A stretch of DNA of 64,000 nucleotides from Carettochelys insculpta (lineage: Eukaryota; Chordata; Testudines; Carettochelyidae). Shown here piece after piece: positions 11,419 to 21,920 of the stretch. The DNA is taken from positions 105,534,501 through 105,598,500 of the forward strand of contig NC_134137.1 of NCBI RefSeq assembly GCF_033958435.1, in the 5' to 3' direction. The translations under genes were made by a program, and so were the position numbers. The notes beneath the pieces are model-generated. The model was not told the DNA's origin, ran no database searches, and saw nothing but the letters and a program-made list of their open reading frames with translations. How positions within the stretch are numbered: position 1 is the stretch's first letter; each line of letters starts with the position of its first letter.

Positions 11419-11829
11419 AGCTACACCTACGCTATATTCCTCTTTTGAAAGAGAAATGCAAATGAGGGAAATCAGAAATGCAACTGAAGCTATAATTTAC
11501 CTATCTCACACTTCATTTGCATAACCTCTTTTCAGAAGATATTCTTTCAAAAGAAAAAAAGCAGTTTAGATAAGGTTCTTTCAAAAATAAACCCCATATT
11601 TGAAAGAACGCGTATTCCTAATTCTTTTTAGGAATAAGGGTGCTTTTGAAAATGGGGTTTATTTTCAAAAGAACCACATCTACAACGCTTTTTCCTTTCC
11701 CAAGAATCTCTTATGGAAAGAGATTATGCAAATGAACGGTGAGATATGTAAATCAGCACTTCATTTGCATTTCCAATTTCTCTCATTTGCATTCCTCTTT
11801 CGAAAGAGGAATGTAATGTAGATGTAGCT
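11419..11829. mobile_element. Harbinger hairpin MITE (copy k)
   Basis: Ends AGCTACACCTACGC and (reverse complement) AGCTACATCTACAT, with internal ATTCCTCTTTTGAAAGAG mirrored by CTCTTTCGAAAGAGGAAT. The flanks duplicate ATG at 11416-11418 and 11830-11832. No coding sequence. Confidence 0.7.
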
Positions 11830-12307
11830 ATGAAGCCTATTGTGACTAGAGCCATTGGACGTACTATGGCTTTTTTCAAAATAGGCTCTATTCCCTGTCT
11901 TACAGGCACCTACATCAAAATAGCTGTAGCAAAACAGGTGCTATTCCTCATTGTTATGGGGAATCACTGGTATACATGCTTTAAGAAATGTTATAAGAAA
12001 TTTTGTTCTCCTAGCTTAGCACTAGTCACTAAATTTGTTGAAGCCTTAGGCCCAGGTCAGGCTGACGTGAGCAGAATAATAGGGAGGCGGCTGCAAAACC
12101 AGTAGAAACTGGTTCTTGATGAGCAGAAAAGGAGTTTGAAAAGACAGCAATGAGAGAGGAATGCAAGGAGTTTGGATAACAATTGCTTGAAGATGATCGG
12201 GCGTCTACAGCAAGATCATCTTCCCAGCACCTGGATCCATCCAATTAGGAAGAGTGAAGACCCCTACTCAAGTTAGGGGATTGGACTCTGGGCAGGGGCA
12301 TGGGCGG

Positions 12308-12500
12308 TGTTACAAACTGGGGGGGTATAATTGTTAATGGTTTCTGCAAGGCGGGGTCCCTCCCTGGAGGCACCCAGCTCGAGCTGTACTTCTGTACATC
12401 AATAAACCTGTGTTTTGGATCGGGCCCTTAATGTAGTATTTGCAGGATCCTAGAGTCGGACCTAGCCCTGTTGTGGTGGCCAGTGAGCAATTCCATAACA
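12308..12500 (+). repeat. Probable solo or 3' LTR of a retrovirus-like element
   Basis: A 193-bp block beginning TGTTACA and ending CCATAACA, the short inverted TG...CA ends of LTRs. It has an AATAAA polyadenylation signal at 12401-12406. A purine-rich tract precedes it at 12265-12307, as before a 3' LTR. No matching second LTR, coding region or duplicated flank was found, so the assignment is tentative and it is an inert relic. Confidence 0.4.
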
Positions 12501-12741
12501 CTCATGAAATGAGGGTTACCAATTTTAAAATAAGTCAACCATTATTTCAAATGTATCTCAAATTAGCAGTTGCGTTGTGTTGACACTAGCACAGTTATTT
12601 TAAAATAACGGCTCTTATTTCAAAATAACAGTGTGTTGTAGACCTATCCTTAGATTCAATTTATGTTGGTATATTTGATGCAAGTGATACTGCTTGTATC
12701 TGATATTTCTGGGCCTGCTTCTGCAACCTTATGTACAATAA

Positions 12742-12986
12742 GTGCTACTCTCAAAACTAGCAGACTGGGCAATGGCAGATGAATTTAATAATACTTATTG
12801 GGAAACAGGTAATGCTTATTGGGAAACAATTCAAACTATTAGCATAATATGGTGGGGACTAAATTGGCTGTCACCACTCGAGAGAGACTTTGGAGTTATT
12901 GTGGATAGCTCTCTGAAAACATCCACTCAATGTGCAGCAGCAATTTAAAAACACAAAACAAAACAAAACAAAACAAAACAAAACAA
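12742..12986 (+). repeat. CR1-like LINE fragment with (AAAAC)n tail
   Basis: Plus-strand reading has WAMADEFN and later ERDFGVIVDSSLKTSTQCAA, matching the ERDLGVIVD block of CR1 reverse transcriptase (also found at 42937 in the long CR1). An internal deletion joins two RT segments. It ends in a pure AAAAC microsatellite (about 12951-12986). Confidence 0.6.
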
Positions 12987-13039
12987 CCACCAAACAGAAT
13001 CTGAAATCACTGAGGGATAGAGAATAAGACAAAGAATAT

Positions 13040-13260
13040 ATTAATGCTTCTATATAAATCCATGGCATGGCCTACATGGTGCTGTGTGACTGTGGAATCT
13101 CCCATAGTTCTAGAGAAGAGTTTCTGACCATTAAATGGGAGGTTATCAATTGTGTTCTGAACTTCTTTCAAGAAACTTGCCACCTGGAACCATGACACTC
13201 TGCACATGACAATCACTATGTGTTGTATGTTCATCATCCAGGACATGTAATGATGTTTGG
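13040..13260 (-). pseudogene. DIRS-like gag fragment
   Basis: Minus-strand reading RVSWFQVASFLKEVQNTIDN then LPFNGQKLFS resembles the conserved end of DIRS gag (E(V)QNT..DLPF.G..LF). A short isolated fragment. Confidence 0.45.
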
Positions 13261-13368
13261 GAAGAGGCTCTGGCTAACAACTGACCCTCCTTACTGATGC
13301 CTTGGAAGTGCTTCCTATGCTCCTGTGCAACAAGTTCAATAAAGGTTGCAAACCTGTTGTAACTTATG

Positions 13369-13805
13369 GGCTACGTGTACACTAGCCCAAAACTTCAAAA
13401 TGACCAGGCAAATGGCCGTTTCGAAGTTTACTAATGAAGCGCTGAAATACATATTCCGCGCCTCTTTAGCATGATGGCAGTCGCGGCACTTTGAAATTGC
13501 TACAGGTCGCTGCCGTGAGGCTCGTCCAGATGGGGCTCCTTTTCGAAAGGATCCTGGCAACTTCAAAATCCCTTTGTTCCTATCTGCTGTTAGGAACAAA
13601 GGGATTTCGAAGTTGCTGGTGTCCTTTCGAAAAGGAGCCCCGTCTGGATGAGCTGCACGGCGGCGAGCCGCAGCAATTTCGAAGTGCCGCAGCTGCTGGG
13701 CATGCTAATGAGGCGCTGAATATGTATTTCAGAGCTTCATTAGTAAACTTTGAAATGGCCATTTGCATGGTCATTTCGAAGTTTTGGGCTAGTGTAGACA
13801 CGGCA
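13369..13805. mobile_element. Harbinger hairpin MITE (copy b)
   Basis: A 437-bp near-perfect palindrome (GGCTACGTGTACACTAGC ... GCTAGTGTAGACACGGCA) with TTCGAAGTT motifs at the arm ends and the centre CTATCTGCTGTTAG near 13585. It is flanked by ATG at 13366-13368 and 13806-13808. Same family as copies a, c and d. Confidence 0.8.
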
Positions 13806-14027
13806 ATGAAGTTCTATCTGGCCATGAATACCTCACGGTTTTCAATATAAAACTGAAAGGTCATGAATGAATATGCCATTTGGCCAAAAATGTCCTCTTT
13901 CTTCTGATCCTTACTGTAAGGGGCAACCCCAGAGAAATGCTGTTCATCCCCATGTCCTTATGGTATCCATCACCAAGGAATCAGGTGGGGGATGGGAAAA
14001 CAAAAATTCTGAGTACTTTCATGATAC

Positions 14028-14378
14028 ATGTACATGATAGCAGTTTTCAGGTATCTAAAAGGGTATCATAAGGCAGAGGGAGGGAACTTCTTCCTTGCCT
14101 CTGAGGATAGAACAAGAGGCAATGGACTGAAATTGCAGCAGGGGAGGTTCAGGTTGGACATTAGGAAAAAGTTCCTAACTGTCAGGGTGATCAAACACTG
14201 GAACAAATTGCCAAGGGAGGTGGTAGAATCTCCATCACTGGAGATATTTAAGAAGAGCTTAGATTGATGGCTTTCAGGGATGGTCTAGAAAGTGCTTGGT
14301 CCTGCCATGAGGGCAGGGGGCTGGACTCAATGGCCTCTCGAGGTCCCTTCCAGTCCTACTCTTCTATGATTCTATGAT
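14028..14378 (+). repeat. CR1 LINE 3' end
   Basis: Plus-strand [37 protein letters not shown] and WNKLPREVVESPS are the C-terminal CR1 ORF2 blocks, nearly identical to 43270-43525. A 3'UTR follows and the TTCTATGATTCTATGATTC terminal repeat that defines CR1. Confidence 0.9.
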
Positions 14379-14469
14379 TCCAACTGGGTCATTAAGTAGT
14401 TCAGATTAGCTGAAGAAACATGATAGCACATGGCTGCTATGCTTGGGATCTTCAGGGTGGGACCTGGTA

Positions 14470-14945
14470 AGCCTATATCTCCCCTTCCAGGTCACCAGGG
14501 AAGTGGGGCTCATGTGCCTTCGGGTCCCTTTAGCTAAACTGATTTCAGTTTCCTGGGCCACTCCCAGAGGCGCCAGCCTTTACCAGAGTGTCACCTCTTT
14601 CTGTAGGACTGAAGTCATGCATCCCAGCAACCAGCCAGAAGCTTCTTCCCATTCCCTGTCTGACAGCAGTAAGCTCTCCAGGCTCTGGAGTAGACAAATA
14701 CCACAGAAGCACCAACTGCGCTCCTCTGGCTCAAGTGAGGAATTGTCTCCGCAGGTCTTCTTCATACAGACCTCTCAGGCCCTGACTGGCAGCCTCCCAC
14801 AGTCTCTCTGCTTGGTTAGCCTTTTGCAGAATCCCCCTGATTTGCTGCTCCCTGTGCAGTCTCTTGAGGCTACTTGGAGGACTTAAACTGTTCCTTTTCT
14901 GGGACAGGTATGGTAGAACACTGAGGTTTCCATCAGGGAGCATTG
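14470..14945 (-). pseudogene. Coding-like sequence of unknown origin (pseudogene or retrocopy)
   Basis: Minus-strand frame gives SLKRLHREQQIRGILQKANQ, AERLWEAASQGLRGLYEEDL, RRQFLT, a TGA, then ARGAQLVLLWYLSTPEPGEL and TAVRQGMGRS. The first part has a strong amphipathic, coiled-coil-like composition. The reading continues across the stop with similar composition, which suggests a decayed protein-coding copy. I do not recognise the family. The opposite strand is also open for 147 codons, but its translation looks random. Confidence 0.35.
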
Positions 14946-15504
14946 GGGCCTAGTCCATTCACCACACAATCCCATGTCTCAGTGACAGGATTTAAGCAAT
15001 CTATGATTAACTATAGCAAATGTTGCAGTGTATATGAACAATAAGAACTGAAATTCTCTGCATTAAAAAGCTGAACAACAACAACTATAAAAATCAACAA
15101 ATAGAACTCTCCTTGCATTTTGGTCTGTTTGTAATGAAGGGTGGTAGGCTGGATTCCACTGCACAGACTGCCCAAGAGAAGATTTACACACACTAGACAG
15201 TAGGAGAACTATTACCCGACATTCTATTTTCTTTAAAATGTGCATAATGCACATAATTTATTTGATAATATAATAAAAATACCTACCCCTGGATATTCTA
15301 GCTATACTTTAGTAAACCAATCACAACTTAAAAACATGATGTGACAACAGTACAGAAAGCACATTTTCAAACCTTGTGTGGAGAGCACCCCCTACGTTAA
15401 TAAGAAAGTAACTACGTCTATATGGTAACCACAAATAGTAAAAACATTAGAGAAAAACGGGAAGAATATGTTAGAGAAAAAACGTTATTTATCTTCTTGA
15501 ATAC
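14946..15504. other. UGGT2 intron, nothing recognised
   Basis: AT-rich intron without recognisable repeats. Confidence 0.35.
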
Positions 15505-15619
15505 CTGATCTAGGTTTGATAGACTGTTTGGATCTTGACTTAGAGCCTGGTATTGGCCCCGAAGTCTGTCTCCTGCAGCAATCTTTCTGAACTTCTTAAG
15601 ATCCACAACATATAAGGCA
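15505..15619 (-). CDS. UGGT2: UGGT2 exon, [20 protein letters not shown] block
   Basis: A 115-bp exon (1 base plus 38 codons). The acceptor is ...TTTTTGTAG and the donor CAG|GTATTC. It reads [10 protein letters not shown], then [16 protein letters not shown] and [15 protein letters not shown] rather than QGLSQDP is what I remember for UGGT2. The final DQ plus the first residue of the next exon forms the conserved DQD motif of the catalytic domain. Confidence 0.95.
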
Positions 15620-16640
15620 CTACAAAAACAAAAAAATCATTAAGATTTTGCATATTTTGAGATAATTATTAGAAACAGGAAAAAACTTCATAACAAGGAG
15701 GCAAATGCCATATATGCATTAAAGGAAGGTTATTTTAACAAAGTAGCTGAAGCACAAACACAAGAAGTGAACTCAACATTTGCTAATCAGTCTATCACAT
15801 GGATTTAGAGTGGATAAAAAATAAATATTTTGAAAATTTTAAATCAGTTTATTAACCAGATTTTTGATCTGTTATGTAAATGATCAGTTTTTCTTAAAAA
15901 TAAACCTGTTTAAAATTAAATATAAGTTTAATACAGAATGTTAAGACAAAAAGTTATTACAATCTCTTAACATTTAAATAAAAATTAACATGCTGAATCC
16001 ATAAGTCTCTATCAAATACTTTTAATTAAAGGCTATTTTTCTATATAATGAGAGAATCAGGTGGAAAACATCTACTTTTTGAGGTTAAACTTTATAAATA
16101 TGTCACAATAGGTCATGCACCATACTGGGGGCTTGACTCAGTGGGGAACTTAAGGGCTGCATGACTGGGAGCAAGAAAGTAGCAAACACATTGCAGGAGT
16201 CAAGACCCAGCCACTGACCCCAAGAGACATACATCATCATGAATCTCATCCAGATCACCCAATGAGCCCATCTGTGTGAGATCATTCTCCTATTTTGCAG
16301 CTTCTTCCTGAGTTCTGATTGGCTCTAATTCTTATTATGAATATCTGTGACTCCACCCATCATGGAAACTTACTCTCTGGCTCAAGGAAAAATACCCATC
16401 GGCTGAGTAACTACCAGCCCTTTCTTCTGCATGTGCTCAGTACTTCAGGTAAAAGGCCTTATTCTGTGTCCTTGCATGTTTACACAGAGATACAAAAATA
16501 AATTCATGAATTTCTCAAGGTCTGTGTCTCTAAACAAAGAAAATACTGCAGGCTAAAAGACAGGAAGACAATATAAACAAAAGTTTTAGATTGTTGTGAC
16601 TTGATCTGTCTGCTCTGGAGGTGAGACTTATATAACAAGG
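15620..16640. other. AT-rich UGGT2 intron
   Basis: No exon or repeat termini seen. Confidence 0.35.
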
Positions 16641-17137
16641 CAGAACGAGCAGAGTGTATAACCAGAAAGGAGCAAGACCAGTGGCAAAGCAGGGAAGAAG
16701 GGGCAAAATTATTCACAATGTAACCCTAGACATGGCTCACTTATTGAAAGCAGGCCACCTTTTCATCTGGCAGAAGAGACGCTGCAGGAAGACTACTGGG
16801 TACACTGAGAAAGAAATTAAATATTGTTCAGAAAATATTGAAGGGAAATTTGTTAATCTGAATCTTGATGAGTGGAGCAACACACACAACACAGCAGTAT
16901 GTGCTCGTGTGATAAAAGAACGTGGAGTTACATATCTTGTAAAAACAACTAATACAAGTAATACTAATTACTAATACTAATTTAAAAGTATTAGCAACGA
17001 AGCAGAAGTAAAAGCTGTAGAAAACAGTGAACAAAAATTCAAGTGTGTAGATTTATCACAGGCAGTGTTGCAACTGCAGCAAAGCTAGAAAAAAATCTAG
17101 TAAAACATAATGGAGAGAACCTGAAATTTGTAACATA
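16641..17137 (+). pseudogene. hAT transposase pseudogene, 5' segment
   Basis: Plus-strand reading contains FVNLNLDEWSNTHNTAVCAR, the LNIDEWSN..N..VCA block that carries a catalytic aspartate in a family of hAT transposases, then YLVKTTNTSNTNY and, after frame changes, EAEVKAVENSEQKFKC. Stops and shifts make it inactive. Harbinger I inserted after 17137, and the hAT reading resumes at about 20520. Confidence 0.65.
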
Positions 17138-17449
17138 GGGTGTGTTTACAGTAGCAAGTACCTTTGAAATTCAGATCAGAAGACCGAGTTCTTTCGAAAG
17201 AAGCCATTGAGTGACTAAACTGACATGGCACTCTTTTGAAATTAACTTCGAAAGAACTCCCGTTCTTTCGAAGTCGGTCTGCGGTGGGACCGAGGGTGGC
17301 AGAGGAGAGCCAATGCTCCTGCAACCCAGACGGGGAACCCCAGATGCGGTCCCTGCAGGACCTCCGGGATGGGGTGGGAGGGACGGGGGGGGATCAGGGG
17401 GTCCCTCACTGGGACTAATAATGGCCTGTTCCTCTCCCCTTTTGTCTCC

Positions 17450-17747
17450 ACAGCTCCAGCAGCCAGCAGCCGGCCCAGCCCCACGACAGGCACGGGGAGC
17501 CCGACTATCGAGGGAGAGGAGGAGCGGCCCAGGTCTTGGACAGGGCCAGCCCCTCCACTGGTGCCACCAGGCTGGGGAGGAGGAGGCAGGGGACATGGCC
17601 CACACGGCCGTCCTCAGGGAGCTGACGAGCACTGTGCGGCAGTGGCTTGCCATGGAGCAGCAGGCATGGGACCAGGTGGCATTCAACCTGGACACCCTCA
17701 CCCAGCCTGTGGTTGGTCACCTGGCCCCTGCTGCCGCTCCATCATGA
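17450..17747 (+). pseudogene. Harbinger I SANT-gene 3' exon remnant
   Basis: Follows a ...TCTCCACAG acceptor. Plus-strand frame ends VLRELTSTVRQWLAMEQQAW then DQVAFNLDTLTQPVVGHLAP and TGA at 17745. This corresponds to the coiled-coil-like C-terminal exon of the SANT gene in copies III (AEKEWQREAWERLLTVLEGI) and IV (ALAWCQEAWGAYMETFNRLV). The first exon is not present. Confidence 0.5.
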
Positions 17748-18299
17748 GTCACTCCCTCCCCTGGCGCCCCGCCACTCCCCCACCATCCCCCACGCCTGTG
17801 CACCCCCTCCCCCCAACAGCAGTTTCCCCCTGGCCCCAATTCCCCATCCCCCTGCCTCCCCCCGCAACAGCTCAACCTGAGGAGGCCAACCTTGAGGCTT
17901 TGCTCCCTCCCCACCTCCCCTGGCCAGCCTCATCTGCCTGGCCCACACCCTGCTACCCAGCGCTGGTCAGCTGGAGGCTGAGCCCACAACCCCCACTGCC
18001 CCCCCGTGCCAAGCCTGGCACAGGCGTGGGGACCGCACCCAAGCCGCACCCCTAACCTCCCTGTGCCACCAGCCCCAGCAGGGTCCCCGGACACGGAGAG
18101 CAAGGGGCAGGCGCAGGCAATAGGGCTCCCATCCATCGAGCCCCGTGGAGGGGTGAGGCCCCCCCATGCCGACTCCCTGTTCACCCTCCCCCCACCACAT
18201 ATATAGTTCTCCCCATTCACCTTCCCCCCGACGTATATAGTTCCCCCTAGAAAATGATGGGCACAGTTTTTTCAAAGTAAGTAGTTTATTTTTATGATT

Positions 18300-18835
18300 T
18301 ACCCTGTGTCCCCTGCGCATGTGCACTGGTGGGTGCACGCATGTGCAGCGTGCAGGTGAAGGGGAGTGTGTGTGCTGGGTGAGGGTGGGGGGAGTGTGTG
18401 TGCAGCATGCAGGCGGGGGGAGTGTGTGTGCAGGGTGGGGGGGGAGTGTGCGTGCAGCGTGCAGGTGGGGGTGGGTGTGTGTGCAGGGTGCGGGTGGGGG
18501 AATGCGTGTGCAGCGTGCGGGTGGGGGTATGTGTGCGTGGCTTGCGGGTGGGGATGTGTGTGTGTGCAGCATGCAGGTGGGGGTAGTGCATGTGCAGCGC
18601 ACGGGTGGGGGTAGTGCATGTGCAGCGTGCGGGTGGGGTGTGTGTGTGCGGCTTGCAGGTGGGGGTGTGTGTGTGCAGCATGGGGGTGGGGGTGGGGGTG
18701 GGGGTGTGTGCGCGCGGCTTGCGGGTGGGGATGTGTGTGTGTGCAGCGTGTGGGTGGGGGGAGTGCGTGTGCAGCGTGCAGGTGGGTATGTGTGTGTGTG
18801 CAGGGTGCGGGTGGGGGGGGACTGTACCAGGTGGG
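18300..18835. repeat. GT-rich minisatellite inside Harbinger I
   Basis: Irregular tandem units built on GTGTGTGCAGCRTGCRGGTG and GGG, about 20-60 bp each, almost pure purine/T on the plus strand. It produces long open frames on both strands (Cys/Val/Gly-rich on plus, His/Thr/Pro-rich on minus) that are repeat artefacts, not genes. Confidence 0.85.
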
Positions 18836-20065
18836 GGGGGTTACCATGGCCCCCGATCAAAGGCCTGGCACAGGGCCTCCCTTACATGCACACTGTCCCG
18901 CTGGGCCTGGTGGCACAGGGTGGCAGGGACCTGTTCATACCCGTGCCCCACCTCAGTGGCCCACCCCTGCATATAGGGTTCGTGTATGGCTGCATCAGCC
19001 AGGCCTGCAAGGGGTAGGCCACGTCCGCCACAATGCAGGGTGTCATCGTAGTGTCCCTGATAGGGAACTCCCACCGGGGCATGAAGGTCCCCTCAGCCAT
19101 ACAATGTCCCAGCCCTGAGCTCCTGAACACCCTCACATCAAGGGCGTGGCTGGACCAGTCCACGTAGATGTCCTCGAATCGGCCACTGGCATTGACCAGG
19201 GCCCGCAGAACCACCGAGTGGTAGCCCTTGTGATTCACATAGGCCCTGTGGCTGTGCTCCAGGGCCTGGATGGCGACGTACGTGGGTGCCATCCAGGGCC
19301 CCAAAGCAGTTGGGGAAGCCCAGCTGCTGGAATCCCCGTATGGCATCATTAAGGTCCCCGACATGAACCAGCTGCCTCAGGAGCACCTTGTTGATCGCCT
19401 GGACTACCTGCAGGGCATAGGGGGGTTCACTTGTGAGCGTGGGGTGGGGTGTGGCTTGCTTGTCCCTGCCCGTGCCCGTCCCCATCCCCGCCCCTATTCC
19501 CAGGGGCCCGCCCTTCTCCCAACAGTGCCCGTCGCCAGACTGCCCCCCTCATGCAGTCCAGGTGTGATCTGGGCACAGCTTACCTCAATGAGGACGGCCC
19601 TGACGGTGGCTTTGTCCACCCTGAACTGGTGGCTGATGGATCGGTAACTGTCTAGGGTGGCCAGCTTTCATAGGCCGATGGCCACCCTTTTGTGCAGGGG
19701 GAGCGCTGGTCTCAGGTGTGTGTCCCAGTGCTGGAGGACTGGGGTGAGCCAGTGGCACAGCTCCAGGAATGTCCCCTTAGACATCCTGAAGTTCTGTAGC
19801 CATCAATTGTTGCCCCAGTCCTTCAGCACCAGCCGGTGCCACCAGTCGCTGATTGAGGGGAAGCTTCAGAGGCAGCAGATGAACCGGGGGACCGGCTTAG
19901 GGCATTGCGCCCTAAGGATGGCATCCAGGAGGGTGGCTCTTGTGCTGGCCACCTGGAGCTGCTGCAGTACAGTGGCCAGGACTGTGGCCAGTGTGCTGGC
20001 CACAGCTGCGATGGAAGCGGAGGGTGCTGCTTGGGGTCCATGGGGGCCCGGAATGCCACCTCCAC
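18836..20065 (-). pseudogene. Harbinger I DDE transposase pseudogene
   Basis: Minus strand: MDPKQ start near 20042, then DWWHRLVLKDWGNN, a stop, FRMSKGTFLELCHWLTPVL, KLATLDSYRSISHQF and a donor (GAG|GTAAGC). Exon 2 reads VVQAINKVLLRQLV, FPNCFGALDGTHV (first catalytic D), a frameshift, then HKGYHSVVLRALVNASGRFE with a second D in SSHALDVRVF. The region that should hold the third catalytic residue (E) is not recognisable. Several stops and at least one frameshift; inactive. Confidence 0.75.
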
Positions 20066-20400
20066 TGTCTCTCTTGCTTTCTCTCTGCCTGGTGACAGGG
20101 TTGCTGGCCCTCAGAGTGTGCAGGCTGAGGCACAGGAGGGGTCCCCTTTAAGGGGACGGTGGGCAGAGGCCCCGGAAGGGCTCGTCCGCCATTCAACCAT
20201 GCCTGTGGCATTTCCTGCCCTGCTCTTTCGAAAGAGCGCCCTGGGATGTGCAGATGCTCTCTTTCGAAATTGCTCTGGAGGCCTTTCGAAAGAATGGACC
20301 AAACCTTCAGTCCCCGCTGGTGTGTGTGGACGCTCTGTTTCGAAAGACAATCTTTCGATGTTCTCTTTTGAAACAAAACTGTAGTGTAGACGCAGCCATA

Positions 20401-20960
20401 CTGGTGCAGTACTCATTTAATGCATCTTTTAGCCTAATTATTCAAGTACAACTCCAGAAACGCTGCTGAAATTGAAAATACTTTTGCAACAACTACTTTG
20501 CTTCAGTTTTACTGAAGAAAGCAGGGGAAGCCCAAACTAATTTTCCTCCTAGATGTACAACAGAATTCAATTGTTGACTGTTTTGAGCTATTTATTAAGA
20601 ACTGAGATATCCTGATGACAATTTACGGAAAAAATAGGACAAAATAGAAACAACTAGCACCGATTAAGTAGTCAACAACAGACTAAAGAGAAACATAGAA
20701 GATATGCTGAATACATTGAAATCTATTTCCATAGCTGTACCAAACCAAGAAAGATTGATTCTATGATATAGGCATCACCCATCAATCATGCTAAACATAA
20801 TACAATTGGAAGGTTGGAGATGAACCATTTAAGTAATACATATCTCCTGATGATGTTTTAAAGAAAGTCACAGAACTGGTAAAGTCCTTAGCTGAGCACC
20901 TGGGACCAAAGTTTGTGGAAGTGCTAAACCAGCTTTTAACAGGAGCAGCCTAATTCGCAG
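20401..20960 (+). pseudogene. hAT transposase pseudogene, 3' segment
   Basis: Plus-strand frames give NLIFLLDVQQNSIVDCFELF then IKN, comparable to the (L)DVRWNS..DCLE..IKN block of hAT transposases, followed by LKSISIAV (LKPIS.ALD). Many stops. It is the continuation of 16641-17137 beyond Harbinger I. Confidence 0.5.
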
Positions 20961-21194
20961 ACACAAAACATGTTTTCTTCATTTGGACTAATACTCTGAA
21001 AGTTGGGAAAGGGATCAGGATTTGAAAAAAAGCAAGAAAGCCTAGGTGTCTCTCTCTCCTAGTCCATGAATAAATGAGGATGGAAGGGATGAGGCCCACC
21101 AATTTGAAAAGTCTGAAGAACAGACTCAGGAACTTAGGAGACTTGTCTCATTTTCAAGGAGATTCAAACAAAAAGGAAAAAATGGTTACTAACC

Positions 21195-21830
21195 TTTCCT
21201 ATCTGTTGTTCTTCAATATGTACTGTTCATGGCCTTTCCAACCAGGTGTGCATGTGTGCACAGAAATCAGAAGATTTTGCCTAGCACCATCTGTTGGAAA
21301 ACCCTTTAGGCGCCTCCTGGAATGGTGCTGATATGGCGCCTTCCTGACCACCAATCCCCCCATTGCTTCTTGCCATTACTCCAACAGAGGGGAAGGTGAG
21401 TAGATATTAGAATGCACTTAAACAACACTTCCTGAAGTACAACAGTTATGAAATGTGAGTAACCATTTTTTCTTCTTTGAGTGCTTGTTCATGTGCATTC
21501 CAATAGGTGACTCACAAGCTAATGCTTTAGGAGTTGGGACTGGAGCTATGATCTGATCAGAGTACTGCCCTATTGAATGCTGTGTCATCTCTGGCCTGCT
21601 GGGTGATTGTGTAATGCGCAGCAAATGTGCAGATAGATGACCATATTGCCACCCTGCATATCTACTGAGTTGGGACGTGTGAGAAATGCTATGGATGAAG
21701 CCTGTGTCCTGGTAGAATGTGCTGTAGCTGCTGATACAGGGACTCATGCAAGGTGGTAACATCCAACAATACAGAAGACAGTCCATGAGATCTGCTGAGA
21801 ATGTACAAGCTGGCCTTTCAGCCTATCTGC
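21195..21830. repeat. DIRS-like terminal/leader repeat
   Basis: Contains TATCTGTTGTTCTTC, a GTGTGCATGTGTGCACAGAA stretch, CCTGGAATGGTGC, and TTTCTTCTTTGAGTGCTTGT with GTGCATTCCAATAGGTG. This wording recurs at turtle DIRS termini as I remember them. No coding capacity. Assigned from memory only. Confidence 0.4.
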
Positions 21831-21920
21831 AGCAGTTAAAAATAACTGGACTGATTTCTAAATAGCTTAGTTCTCCTGGACCCCCATGATTTAGGGAAAA
21901 TGGGTTACGAATATGAATAT

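Larger units (their letters stand above)
17138..20397. mobile_element. Harbinger I (3.26 kb, degraded autonomous-type)
   Basis: Ends GGGTGTGTTTACAG and (reverse complement) GGCTGCGTCTACACTACAG, flanked by an exact ATA duplication at 17135-17137 and 20398-20400. It keeps the family layout: the 3' exon of the SANT-associated gene on the plus strand, a decayed transposase on the minus strand, and TTTCGAAAG motifs near both ends. The SANT domain itself is missing. It sits inside an hAT transposase pseudogene. Confidence 0.85.

Noticed and set aside
12308..12500. Start of a complete endogenous retrovirus
   Set aside because: No second LTR, primer-binding site or gag/pol/env-like frames in the neighbourhood; only an LTR-like block remains.
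14443..14886. 147-codon plus-strand frame
   Set aside because: The complementary strand has the more protein-like reading; this frame looks like its antisense shadow.
18300..18835. CRISPR-like array
   Set aside because: Units are irregular, have no unique spacers, and the host is a vertebrate.
18299..19118. Several long overlapping frames on both strands (up to 297 codons, Cys/Val/Gly-rich or His/Thr/Pro-rich)
   Set aside because: They are translations of the GT-rich minisatellite in Harbinger I; repeat units that are in phase on all frames stay open by composition.
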